Assembly: GCA_937907415.1 (NCBI GenBank)
Contig: CALCHY010000161.1
Coordinates: 1-64,000 of the forward strand
Reading direction: 5' to 3'
Source of the DNA: an uncultured Trueperaceae bacterium
GTDB taxonomy: Bacteria > Deinococcota > Deinococci > Deinococcales > Trueperaceae
DNA length: 64,000 nt
Shown: positions 52,873 to 61,296 of the stretch, piece by piece
How positions within the stretch are numbered: the first letter of the stretch is position 1
Layout of the letters: every line of letters starts with the position of its first letter
Position numbers and translations under genes: made by a program
Notes under the pieces: model-generated
What the model was told of the DNA's origin: nothing
What the model saw: the letters and a program-made list of their open reading frames with translations, nothing else
The model's database searches: none

Positions 52873-54453
52873 TCAGGTCGGGTTGCCGTACGTGAACTCG
52901 CCGCCCTTGATGGTCGCCACCACCGACAGAGCATCGAGCGAAACGAGCGGGTCGTGGTCGAGAACCACGATGTCCGCGTCGTAACCGGGTTTCAGTGCGC
53001 CAGAACGTCCCTCCGCCTGGATGGCGTAGGCGGCGCCCGTCGTGTAGGCGGCTAGGGCCGCATCCGGCGACAGCGCTTCGGCGGCTGCGAGCCTGCGCCC
53101 CGCCTTGTCGGCTCGACGGCAGGCGGCCCGTAGGCCCTCGAACACGTCAGGTGGTGCGACCGGCGTGTCGGAGCCGAACGCGAGCACGGCACCCGCGCGG
53201 GCCAAGGAGCGCATGGCGTAAGCGCGGTCCAGCCTGTCACCGAGCAGCGCCTCGATCGAGACGATGTCGAACGTGAGGTGGATGGGCTGCATGGACGCCA
53301 CGATCCCGAGTCGCCCCGCGCGCGTCACGTCCGTGGGATGAAGGTGCTGGGCGTGCTCGAGCCGCGGCCGCAGACCCAAGGCGCGCCACTGCTCCTGCGT
53401 TGCCTCGAACACGTCGAGTGCGGCGCGGGTCGCCGCGTCGCCGATGGCGTGGATGACGGGCGTGAGGCCAGCGGCCAGCGCGAGGGGCACGCGCGCGTTC
53501 AGGACGTCTGGCCCGTCCATCGCCATGCCGACGTTAGAGGTGCCTGAGTACGGCTCGAGCATCCACGCCGTCCGACTACCCAACGCGCCGTCAGCGAAGA
53601 ACTTGGCGCCGCCGACCCTGAAGTTGCTTCCACCCTGGTTGGTGGCCATGCCGATGGCCGCGGCCGCCTCGATGTCAGCGTGTGGGATGCACGCCCATAC
53701 GCGCAGAGCGTAAGCGTCGTCGCTCGCCTCGAGCGCCAGCTCGCGCCACAAGGCCGCGCCCTCGGCCGCCATGTGGTGAACGGTAGTGACTCCCAGCGAG
53801 GATAGGTGCTCAGCCGCCCTGCGCAGAGCCGCGCGGAGTTGGTCACGCGTGAGGGCGGGAACGGCGCCTGACACGAGGTCAACGGCGTCCTCCAGCAGTA
53901 AGCCGCTTGGTCCACCGTCATCAGCCAACACGATGACGGCGCCCTGACCCGTCTGGGTAGCCGCGCTCACGCCTGCCGCGGCAAGAGCAGCGCTGCTCGC
54001 CCAGGCCGAGTGGTGGTCCTGGCTGTGCATGAGGACCTTGCGGCCGAGGGTTGCTCCCTCCAGCACGTCTCGCTCGTCGCCTCCGATGGTAGCGAGGCCC
54101 CACCGTTGCAATCCGAAGCCCGTAGCGATGACCCAGTCGTCATGTGGCGTGGCCGCCGCGCGCTCGCGCAGGAGCTGGGAGGCCGCCTGCAAGCTCGCAA
54201 CCGTGCTGAGGTCGAGGTAGTCGAGCTCGATGCCGTGGCGCGTCAGGTGCACGTGCGCGTCGTGAAACCCCGGCATGAGGCAGGCTGAGCCGAAGTCGAT
54301 GATCCGCGTCCCTGGTCCCGCGACCTCGTGCAGCTCGCTTGCCTCGCCGATGGCGACGATGCGACCACCAGCCAACGCCACGCCGGAGGCGCGGGGCCGC
54401 GCCGGGTCCATGGTTAGCACTGAGCCGTAAAGGATGGTGTCGGCCGTCGGCAT
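52873..54453 (-). CDS. amidohydrolase family protein, YtcJ type
   Basis: A 526-residue metal-dependent hydrolase of the exoenzyme-regulator (YtcJ) amidohydrolase group. It starts with ADTILYGSVLTMD, has GFHDAHVHLTRHG for the first metal histidines, HAIGDAATR, LEHAQHLHP, and FGSDTPVAPPDVFEGL for the last aspartate. The C-terminal beta strand pair closes with LKPGYDADIVVLDHDP. Substrate unknown. It abuts the enoyl-CoA hydratase gene with no gap, so the two are co-transcribed. Confidence 0.87.
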   Translation of the reverse strand: MPTADTILYGSVLTMDPARPRASGVALAGGRIVAIGEASELHEVAGPGTRIIDFGSACLMPGFHDAHVHLTRHGIELDYLDLSTVASLQAASQLLRERAAATPHDDWVIATGFGLQRWGLATIGGDERDVLEGATLGRKVLMHSQDHHSAWASSAALAAAGVSAATQTGQGAVIVLADDGGPSGLLLEDAVDLVSGAVPALTRDQLRAALRRAAEHLSSLGVTTVHHMAAEGAALWRELALEASDDAYALRVWACIPHADIEAAAAIGMATNQGGSNFRVGGAKFFADGALGSRTAWMLEPYSGTSNVGMAMDGPDVLNARVPLALAAGLTPVIHAIGDAATRAALDVFEATQEQWRALGLRPRLEHAQHLHPTDVTRAGRLGIVASMQPIHLTFDIVSIEALLGDRLDRAYAMRSLARAGAVLAFGSDTPVAPPDVFEGLRAACRRADKAGRRLAAAEALSPDAALAAYTTGAAYAIQAEGRSGALKPGYDADIVVLDHDPLVSLDALSVVATIKGGEFTYGNPT

Positions 54454-55230
54454 TCACTGCCCCCTGTAGCGCGGTGCGCGCTTCTCTTTGAAGGCGGTAA
54501 CGCCTTCACGCGCGTCTTCGGAAGTGGCCGCCGCCGTTTGGGCTCGCGCCTCGACCTCGAGTTGCGCCTCGAGGCCGTTGTCGAGCGCGGCCCTGAGCTC
54601 CTCTTTCACGAGCGCGAAGGCGCGCGTTGGCCCCTGCGCGATGGTGACGACCTCGGCCATCACCTCCAAGTCGTAGCTCTCGTGGGAGATCACCCTCTCG
54701 GCGAGGCCCATGGCGAGAGCCTCGCTCGCGTCGACCCTCCGATTGGTCAAGGCCAACTCGTACGTCCTACCGGGCCCGATGAGGCGGCTGAGGTAGTAGC
54801 TGCTGCCAGCGTCGAGGGCCAAGCCTATGCCCGTGAACCCGAGCGTGAAGGTAGCGGTGGCCGACGCGATGCGCATGTCGCAAGCTGCCGCGAGGCTGAG
54901 GCCCGCGCCAGCGGCGACACCGTTCACGCCGGCGATCACCGGTTTGCGCAGCGCGGCGATCCCGCGCACGACCGGGTGGTAGTGCGCCTCGAGCATGCGG
55001 CCGATGTCACCGTCTACTGGCGTGGCGGCCAAGTCCGCGCCCGCGCAGAAGCCGCGGCCGTTGCCAGTAATCAACACGGCGCGCACGTGATCCTCCGCGG
55101 CAGGGCCGGTGAGGACCTGCGCTAGTTCGGTAAGCAGCTCGAGGCTGAGGGCGTTGAGTACCTCGGGTCGGTTCAGGCCGACGCGCAACGCGCCACCCTG
55201 CTCTTCCAGCGTCACGTAGTTGTAGCTCAT
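54454..55230 (-). CDS. enoyl-CoA hydratase/isomerase family protein
   Basis: A 258-residue crotonase-fold protein. The oxyanion-hole segments are NGRGFCAGADLA and NGVAAGAGLSLAAACDMRIAS. The two catalytic Glu of classical hydratases are not both obvious: the position after GIGLALDAGSSYYL resembles PaaG-type isomerases with an Asp. The start is ATG 55230, with AAGGAG nine bases upstream; the frame extends to 55296 but would overlap the RNHCP gene. It is first in a unit with the amidohydrolase. Confidence 0.85.
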   Translation of the reverse strand: MSYNYVTLEEQGGALRVGLNRPEVLNALSLELLTELAQVLTGPAAEDHVRAVLITGNGRGFCAGADLAATPVDGDIGRMLEAHYHPVVRGIAALRKPVIAGVNGVAAGAGLSLAAACDMRIASATATFTLGFTGIGLALDAGSSYYLSRLIGPGRTYELALTNRRVDASEALAMGLAERVISHESYDLEVMAEVVTIAQGPTRAFALVKEELRAALDNGLEAQLEVEARAQTAAATSEDAREGVTAFKEKRAPRYRGQ

Positions 55231-55276
55231 GATCGGCTCCTTGGTGCTGCCCAGCGTACCAGTCGGCCGGGTGCGC

Positions 55277-55615
55277 TCAGGGTGCCAGCCCGCCACTCGC
55301 TAGCGTCACGATGACGTCGAAGTCGTCTGGGTGCTCTTGGTCCTCGAGGGCCGCGCGGTTGCGGCTGAGTTCGCCGCAGGTCCTGCAACGGTGCACGATG
55401 ACCCAGCCCTTCTTGGCGCTGTGCTCCACCGCTACCGGCTCGAGCACGCCACGGCAAGGGTTGGCGCGGTCTCCCGGGTTCACGTCGACGTGCAGCGAGT
55501 GGAGGCAGAGGGGGCAGTGATTGCGGTACCCGCCGCCGGCCAGAGGCGGTACGGCCGCACCGCACTCGGCGCAAGTGAACGGTTGGTTGGCGCCGCGGCC
55601 CGTGAAGCGTTTCAC
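55277..55615 (-). CDS. RNHCP-domain zinc protein
   Basis: A 112-residue protein of the small RNHCP family. Three CxxC pairs are visible: CAEC, CPLC and CRTC, plus RNHCPLCLHSLHVD, which gives the family its name. It is probably zinc-binding; its role is unknown. GTG 55615 is preceded by exactly six bases and a TATGCT box (55622-55627), so it looks leaderless. Confidence 0.8.
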   Translation of the reverse strand: MKRFTGRGANQPFTCAECGAAVPPLAGGGYRNHCPLCLHSLHVDVNPGDRANPCRGVLEPVAVEHSAKKGWVIVHRCRTCGELSRNRAALEDQEHPDDFDVIVTLASGGLAP

Positions 55616-55672
55616 GCCCCGAGCATAGCTTCAGCGGCGTCGCCACCTCAGGCTGGCGGCTACCCGCGCGGC

Positions 55673-55732
55673 TAAGATGAGGCAGTGATCTCCTTGCACA
55701 TGGCTGCACGGTCGGGTCCGTGGAGCTGCTGA
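55673..55732 (+). promoter_or_regulatory. -10 box TAAGAT and 15-codon leaderless ORF before the ABC-F gene
   Basis: TAAGAT (55673-55678) is followed by exactly six bases and GTG 55685, which opens a 15-codon frame (VISLHMAARSGPWSC) ending with TGA at 55730-55732. That frame overlaps the start of the ABC-F gene (GTG 55720) by 13 bases in another frame. No other start is available in the ABC-F frame upstream, and no ribosome site precedes GTG 55720. Translation of the leader may therefore control the main gene. Confidence 0.4.
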
Positions 55733-57987
55733 GCGCCGCCAACGTCGCGTTCGACGTGGCGGGGGCGGAACTGTTCGCTGGCGTCGACCTCCGCCTCGCG
55801 ACTGGCGACCGCGTTGGGTTGGTCGGGGCCAACGGTAGTGGCAAGAGCACGCTGCTTCGCTTGCTGGCCGCCGAAGTGGCGCCGAGCAGCGGCAGCGTGC
55901 GCCGCGCGCCTGGCGTGAGCATCGGGCTTCTCGCTCAGAGCGACGCCCTACTACCCGGGCCGACCGTGGCCGACGCGGTGCGCACCGCTACGCAGCGAGC
56001 GCACGAGCTAGAAGCTGAGTTGCGGCTCCTTGAACGGCGCATGGCGGCTGGGGAAGCGGACGGCGCCCAGTACGACGCCGTCCTGCACGAGTTCGAGCGC
56101 ATCGGCGGCTACGCCGCGGAGGCGCGGGCGCGCGAGATAGTGGCGTCACTTGGCCTAGGCGGCGAACTAGAGCATGAGGTGAGGCACCTCTCTGCTGGCC
56201 AGCGCAGGCGCCTGGCCCTAGCGCTCACCCTCGTGCGCGCGGCCGACGTGCTGCTCCTCGACGAACCAACGAACCATCTCGACCTCGCCGCGCGCGAGTG
56301 GCTGGCGCGGCGCTTGAGCGCGCACGATGGCGCGGTCGTCGTCATCAGCCACGACCGCGCGCTACTCGACGCGGCCACGAACCGCAGCGCGTTCCTGGCA
56401 GGAGGGCGTCTGTGGCCAGAGCGTGGGGCGTACAGCGTGGCGCGGCGCAGGCGCGAAGCGCTCAAGCGAAGTGGCTTGAAGCGCGCCCGCGAGCAAGGGC
56501 GCGAGGCCGACCGTCTTGAGCGCATGGCCGCCGAGCTGGCGACGTTCGGGCGCAAAGCCGCGGCGAGGAAGCGGCGCGCCGAAAGGCAGAGCGTGGCGCT
56601 CCGCGCGCTCGCGGCAACGGGCGAGCAGCACACGCGCACCCCCTCTACCGTGCTCGTGCGCGACCAGGCAAGCCGCACCGGCGGGCGAGTTGACACCCTC
56701 GTCAGCGTGGGGCACGCGACCATGCCAGGCGTCCTCGACGACGTGACGTTCAGCGTCCGCCGCGGCGAGCGCATCGTGCTGCTCGGGCCTAACGGCAGCG
56801 GCAAGAGCAGCGTCGTGCGGTTGCTCGCTGGCGACCTCAGCTCGGTGGGGCCTCTGACGGAAGTCAGCTACCTGCCTGGCCTGAAACTGCGGCTCGTCGA
56901 TCAGGTCGAGAGAGGGTTGGAGCCTGACGTTTCGCTCCTCGCCCAAGTGGCCGCCGCGGTAGGGGGCGGCAAGGCAGCGCAGCTGTTGGCGGAGGCGGGA
57001 GTGCCACCACGCGCATGGGACCTGCTCCCCGCACAGGGCTCTGGCGGGGAGCGAGCGCGAGCGGGCCTGGCGCTCGCCTTCGCTCACCGCAGCGACTTGT
57101 GGCTTTTGGACGAGCCGACTAACGACCTCGACCTCGAAGCCGTCGAAGCGTTCGAGGCGCAGCTGACGGAGGCGTTGGACGCGAGTGGCGCCGCTGTGCT
57201 GCTCGCCACTCACGACCGGCGCCTGGCCGAGAAGGTCGGTGAGGTCGTTTGGTCCGTACAGGATGGGCAGCTCGTTCGTTACCGCGACGTGGCGGCATAC
57301 CTCCGCAGCGATCCCCTCGCTGCCGCGACGGCGCTGCCGGTCGAGGGCGAGGCCGTTGCCTCCCCAGAACCGCAGCCGGCCGATGACGAGCTCGTAGCCA
57401 GCCTGGAGGACGAGCGCGTTGCCCTGCTCAGGTCGCTGGCAGACCCGCTGCTGTTGTCCGAGCGCGACTCCGTTCGCCTCCGCCGCCGCATCGAGGTCAT
57501 CGAGGACGAGCTCATGGAACATTACGCCGCTCGGTTGCCAGAGGCGCTGCCGCGTTACCGCGTGGTCGAGCACGGCCTCGCGGTCGTAGGTGACCTAGTT
57601 GGAGGACGCCTCGAGCTCCACTTACGCGGCTACGCACCTGACGACGAGAGCGTAGCTAGTGCGGCGGCCGCGGGCGTCGAGGCGGCGCTCAACGGCACCG
57701 TCGCGCACCTGCGCCTGCGCGAGCCCGCCGCTGCCTGCCTCCTCGAGCGCTCACGCAGCGCCCTCGTAGACGCGGCGGTGCGCCTGGCCTTCACGGTCCT
57801 CGGCGCCAGCGCCGTGCAGTTCCAGAGTGTCGAGCCGTTCAGTTCGCGGTGGTTGAAGGCTGCGGGCGACGACTGGCACACCGCGGACCTGGGCCACTTC
57901 CTGCGCGCAGAAGGCTGGGGCGTGGCGCGCGAGAGGCCAGCTCAGACCGGCAGAAGGGCGCGGAGGCGAGGCCGTGGTCGACGGTAG
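55720..57987 (+). CDS. ABC-F family ATPase with long C-terminal extension
   Basis: A 755-residue protein with two ABC modules and no membrane domain, as in ABC-F ribosome-acting factors. Module 1: Walker A GANGSGKST (36-44), signature LSAGQRRR, Walker B LLLDEPTNHLD. Module 2: Walker A GPNGSGKSS (~356), signature GSGGERAR, LLDEPTNDLD. The Lys/Arg-rich linker between (~225-320) would be the ribosome-contacting arm. Unusually, about 200 residues follow module 2 (~555-755), not recognised, ending in an Arg-rich tail ([11 protein letters not shown]). ABC-F proteins are usually 500-650 residues. Its end overlaps the next gene by 14 bases. Confidence 0.87.
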   Translation: MELLSAANVAFDVAGAELFAGVDLRLATGDRVGLVGANGSGKSTLLRLLAAEVAPSSGSVRRAPGVSIGLLAQSDALLPGPTVADAVRTATQRAHELEAELRLLERRMAAGEADGAQYDAVLHEFERIGGYAAEARAREIVASLGLGGELEHEVRHLSAGQRRRLALALTLVRAADVLLLDEPTNHLDLAAREWLARRLSAHDGAVVVISHDRALLDAATNRSAFLAGGRLWPERGAYSVARRRREALKRSGLKRAREQGREADRLERMAAELATFGRKAAARKRRAERQSVALRALAATGEQHTRTPSTVLVRDQASRTGGRVDTLVSVGHATMPGVLDDVTFSVRRGERIVLLGPNGSGKSSVVRLLAGDLSSVGPLTEVSYLPGLKLRLVDQVERGLEPDVSLLAQVAAAVGGGKAAQLLAEAGVPPRAWDLLPAQGSGGERARAGLALAFAHRSDLWLLDEPTNDLDLEAVEAFEAQLTEALDASGAAVLLATHDRRLAEKVGEVVWSVQDGQLVRYRDVAAYLRSDPLAAATALPVEGEAVASPEPQPADDELVASLEDERVALLRSLADPLLLSERDSVRLRRRIEVIEDELMEHYAARLPEALPRYRVVEHGLAVVGDLVGGRLELHLRGYAPDDESVASAAAAGVEAALNGTVAHLRLREPAAACLLERSRSALVDAAVRLAFTVLGASAVQFQSVEPFSSRWLKAAGDDWHTADLGHFLRAEGWGVARERPAQTGRRARRRGRGRR

Positions 57988-59170
57988 ACGCTCGGGCCTC
58001 AGGCGAACGCCCGGCCTGTCCTACTGGCTGGCCGCAGCGGTAGCGCTCGTTGGCATAGCCGTGCAGTTCATCCCGTGGCCAGCGGCCTGGATCGACCGCG
58101 TCTACGTCGCGCGGTGGTTGCCGCTATGGCAGCGCGCGGCCGCGGCCTTGAGCGGCGACCTGACGTTCAGCTTGAGCTACGTTCTCGTCGGCCTCTCACT
58201 TAGCGTGCTGGCCGCCGGCGCCGTTACGGCACTGTTGGCGCCGCGGCGTGCCGCCAAGGGATCGAGCAGCCCGTGGCGGCCGCTCCTCGCGCCAGCGGCC
58301 TGGATCGTCGCCGTGCTCGGCGGCTGGTTCCCGTTCGGGTTCGGTCTGGCGTATCACGCCTCGAGCTTGAGCGCGGCCGTCGGCGCAATCTCGCCGTCCG
58401 ACTTGGACCGCGCCGTAGCGTGGTCCCTCGGCGAGCTGAACGCGGCTGCCGCGCTGACCAGCACCACCACCGCTGGCGCTGACGGCGCGCAAGCGGGACT
58501 GCCGCCGCACGAGGCTCAGGCCGCGGCCAGCCGCTGCGTCGCGACCGCTGCCTTGAGCGTGCGCGAGGCGTTCTTGCCAGCCACCGTCTTAGCCCAAGGG
58601 GCGCCCCCGACCCTGCCTACTCGCGTCAAGCCGCTGCCGCCCGGCACGTTGCTGCGCTTCGGTTACGCGGGCATCGTCAGTCCGTGGTTGCTCGAGCCGC
58701 ACGTCGACGCTGGCCTGCCGCCGACGTCAGGCTTGGCAGTGGCGCTGCATGAGCTCGCCCACGTCGCAGGTTTCGCTCAGGAAGCAGAGGCAGAGGCCAT
58801 CGGGCTCCTAGCCGGCCTCACGTGCGATGCCTCGGTAGTGCGTTACGCCGCCGCCTTCCACCTGGCAAGCAGCGTGGCGGCGGGCATGAGCCAGGCAGAG
58901 CGCGCCACTTACGTCGGAGCGTGGCCCGAACGGGCGGTGGCGGAAGCGCGCGCGGCTGCCGCCGCCAGCGCGCGGTACGAGATCAAGGCCCTGCGCAGCA
59001 GCGCCAACGTCGTCTATGACGCTTACTTGCGCGCCCAGGGTGGAGCAGATGGCCTACGCGAGTACGACCGCGGCACGCTCCTCGGGCTCGCACTGCTGCT
59101 GAAGCTAGGCGTCGTCTCCGGCGCTGGCAGCGACGTCGGCGAGGCCGACCTCCACAGCGGTCTCCCCTAG
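57974..59170 (+). CDS. DUF3810 family membrane zinc-metalloprotease-like protein
   Basis: A 398-residue protein with three N-terminal hydrophobic segments (~18-35, ~62-85, ~100-125) and a metallopeptidase-like domain. HELAH (His259, Glu260, His263) in ALHELAHVAGFAQEAEAEAIG has the HExxH plus downstream Glu of zincins. RFGYAGIVSPWLLEPHVDAGLPP before it matches the family's strand-rich region. GTG 57974 overlaps the ABC-F end by 14 nt. The 3' end overlaps the convergent M3 peptidase gene by 66 bp. Substrate unknown. Confidence 0.75.
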   Translation: MVDGRRSGLRRTPGLSYWLAAAVALVGIAVQFIPWPAAWIDRVYVARWLPLWQRAAAALSGDLTFSLSYVLVGLSLSVLAAGAVTALLAPRRAAKGSSSPWRPLLAPAAWIVAVLGGWFPFGFGLAYHASSLSAAVGAISPSDLDRAVAWSLGELNAAAALTSTTTAGADGAQAGLPPHEAQAAASRCVATAALSVREAFLPATVLAQGAPPTLPTRVKPLPPGTLLRFGYAGIVSPWLLEPHVDAGLPPTSGLAVALHELAHVAGFAQEAEAEAIGLLAGLTCDASVVRYAAAFHLASSVAAGMSQAERATYVGAWPERAVAEARAAAAASARYEIKALRSSANVVYDAYLRAQGGADGLREYDRGTLLGLALLLKLGVVSGAGSDVGEADLHSGLP

Positions 59171-61180
59171 ACTGCGGCGGATGAGGGCGTCCATCTCCGG
59201 GTCGCGGCCCATGAAGTCGCGGAACAGTTGCTCGGCGTCCTCGGCGTCACCGCGGGCGAGCACGGTCTCGGCGAACGCGCGGCCGGTCTCGGGGTTGAAG
59301 ATGCCCTCCCTTACGAAGCGGCTGAAGGCGTCCGCGTCGAGGACCTCACTCCACTTGTAGGAGTAGTAACCCGCCGCGTAGCCGCCGGAGAAGACGTGCG
59401 TGAAGCGCGCCAAGCGTTCGCCGTGAGCGAAGTCTGGCCGCAGCTCCATCGGCGCCATGACCTCGCCCCCGAACTCGATCGGGTCGACTGCGCCGGCGGG
59501 ATCGAACTCGCGGTGCAGTGCCAGGTCGACGGTGCCGAGCATGAGTTGGCGCATCTGCGCGGAGGCGGCCATGAAGTTGCGGCTCCTGGCGAGGCGCTCG
59601 AAGAGCTCGGTTGGCAGGGCCTCGCCCGTCTCGTGGTGGCGGGCGAACAGGTCGAGAGCTTCCTGCTCCCACGTCCAGTTCTCCATGATCTGGCTAGGGA
59701 GCTCGACGAAGTCCCATGACACGTTCATGCTCGAGCGCGCCCGTACCTCGACCCTGCTCAGCAGGTGGTGCAGTAGGTGCCCGAACTCGTGGAACACAGT
59801 CTCGACCTCGGCGTGCGTCAACAGCGCGGGGTGGCCGTCTTCAGGCGGCGTGAAGTTGCACGCGATGATGCCGACGTGCGGCGCGAACCCGTCGGAGGTC
59901 GGCCCGCCGGTCAGGAGGCCGTTCATCCAGGCGCCGTTGCGCTTCGATTCGCGCGGGAACCAGTCGGCGTAGAGGGAGCCGAGGAACGTGCCGTCCTCAT
60001 GCTCGAGGTGGTAGACGGCGACCTCCGGGTGCCAGGTCGGCACGCCCGTCACGGGCGTCACCTTGGCGCCGAAGAGCTTCTGCGTGAGGTCGAAGAGGCC
60101 GTCGAGTACTTGCGGCAGCGGGAAGTACGGCCGTAGCGCCTCCTCGTCGACGTCGAAGCGCGCCATGCGCAGCTTCTCCGCCGCGAACGTGACGTCCCAC
60201 GGCTCGAGGCGGACTATGCCGAGCTCCGTCGCCGCGAACCGCTGCAGCTCAGCCGATTCGGCCTCGAAGTACGGGCGCGTCCTGGTGACGAGGTCGGACT
60301 CGAAACGCGCGGCTCGCGCGCCTGACTTGATCATCCGGTCCTCGGTCTGCAGGTCCGCGAAGTCGGCGTAGCCGAGGAGTTCGGCGAGTTCGCGACGAAG
60401 CGCGAGGATGTCGCGCATGATGCCGCGGTTGTCATGTGGCTGGACGGTGCCGACCGCGAGGAAAGCCTGGAACAGCTCGCGCCGCAGTTCGCGGTCCTCG
60501 GCGTACTTGATGAACGTCAAGTAGGACGGCGCCTGCAGCGTGAAGCGGTAACCGGCGACGCCGCGTGAGGCGGCAGAAGCGCGGGCGCGGCGCACGGCGC
60601 CTTCTGGCAACCCGGCGAGGCGCCCCTCGTCCTCGATCAGCAGCTCGTACGCGTTGGTGGCGTCGAGGACGTTCTCAGCGAACTTAGTCGTGAGGCGCGC
60701 GAGTTCGACCTTGAGCTCCTCGACGCGACGGCGCGCCGCGGCGGGGAGGTTAGCGCCCGCGCGCCTGAACTCGTCGAGGGTCTTGCTGACGTGACGTGCC
60801 CGCACGCCCTCGAGCGCCGCGCCCTCCTCAGTGGCTGAGTAGGCGGCAAGCGACTTCCACAACTCATGGTTCGTGCTGAGCCTGGCGAGGAAGGCGGTCA
60901 CCTCAGGCAGCACCTCGTTGACGGCCGCGCGCAGTTCCGGGCCGTCCAGCACCCCGATGAGGTGACGAGCCAAGCGGTACGGGTGCACGACGTCCTCTAC
61001 CAAGTCGTCGAGCGCCTGCACGGTGTTGTCGTAGCTCGGCTCCGCTTCGCCGGCTTCCAGCGCGGCAAGGCGCGTCTCGGCCTCCGCAAGCGCTTCGCGC
61101 ATGGCGGGCACGACGTGCTCAGGCTTGATCTTGTCGAAGGGGATCTCGAACTCAGTCGAGCGCAATGGGTTGTCGGACAT
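59105..61180 (-). CDS. prlC: M3 family oligopeptidase (oligopeptidase A type)
   Basis: A 691-residue cytosolic zinc oligopeptidase. The zinc motif is VFHEFGHLLHHLL with the downstream Glu in SWDFVELPSQIMENW. The C-terminal FSGGYAAGYYSYKWSEVLDAD is a hallmark of the oligopeptidase A/dipeptidyl carboxypeptidase branch. No signal peptide. ATG 61180 has GAGGAG five bases upstream. The 3' end runs 66 bp into the convergent DUF3810 gene. It would degrade peptides released by ClpCP and similar proteases. Confidence 0.92.
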   Translation of the reverse strand: MSDNPLRSTEFEIPFDKIKPEHVVPAMREALAEAETRLAALEAGEAEPSYDNTVQALDDLVEDVVHPYRLARHLIGVLDGPELRAAVNEVLPEVTAFLARLSTNHELWKSLAAYSATEEGAALEGVRARHVSKTLDEFRRAGANLPAAARRRVEELKVELARLTTKFAENVLDATNAYELLIEDEGRLAGLPEGAVRRARASAASRGVAGYRFTLQAPSYLTFIKYAEDRELRRELFQAFLAVGTVQPHDNRGIMRDILALRRELAELLGYADFADLQTEDRMIKSGARAARFESDLVTRTRPYFEAESAELQRFAATELGIVRLEPWDVTFAAEKLRMARFDVDEEALRPYFPLPQVLDGLFDLTQKLFGAKVTPVTGVPTWHPEVAVYHLEHEDGTFLGSLYADWFPRESKRNGAWMNGLLTGGPTSDGFAPHVGIIACNFTPPEDGHPALLTHAEVETVFHEFGHLLHHLLSRVEVRARSSMNVSWDFVELPSQIMENWTWEQEALDLFARHHETGEALPTELFERLARSRNFMAASAQMRQLMLGTVDLALHREFDPAGAVDPIEFGGEVMAPMELRPDFAHGERLARFTHVFSGGYAAGYYSYKWSEVLDADAFSRFVREGIFNPETGRAFAETVLARGDAEDAEQLFRDFMGRDPEMDALIRRSLGETAVEVGLADVAASAGDDA

Positions 61181-61227
61181 GCGGGCTCCTCACGCGGCAG
61201 CTAGGCGCCTGCGGGCCCCGTTGCCAG

Positions 61228-61248
61228 CGTCAATGACTAGTCATCCTA
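61228..61248 (-). promoter_or_regulatory. -10 box and 12-bp palindrome upstream of the M3 peptidase gene
   Basis: TAGGAT (61248-61243, minus strand) could be a TANNNT -10 box. It runs into a perfect palindrome ATGACTAGTCAT (61233-61244) that would cover the transcription start. A dimeric repressor site is possible; this is inference from symmetry only. Confidence 0.3.
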
Positions 61249-61296
61249 TAGGCCGCACCGCTAGGCGACCAAGCGCTCGCACGACAAGGGCGAGCG

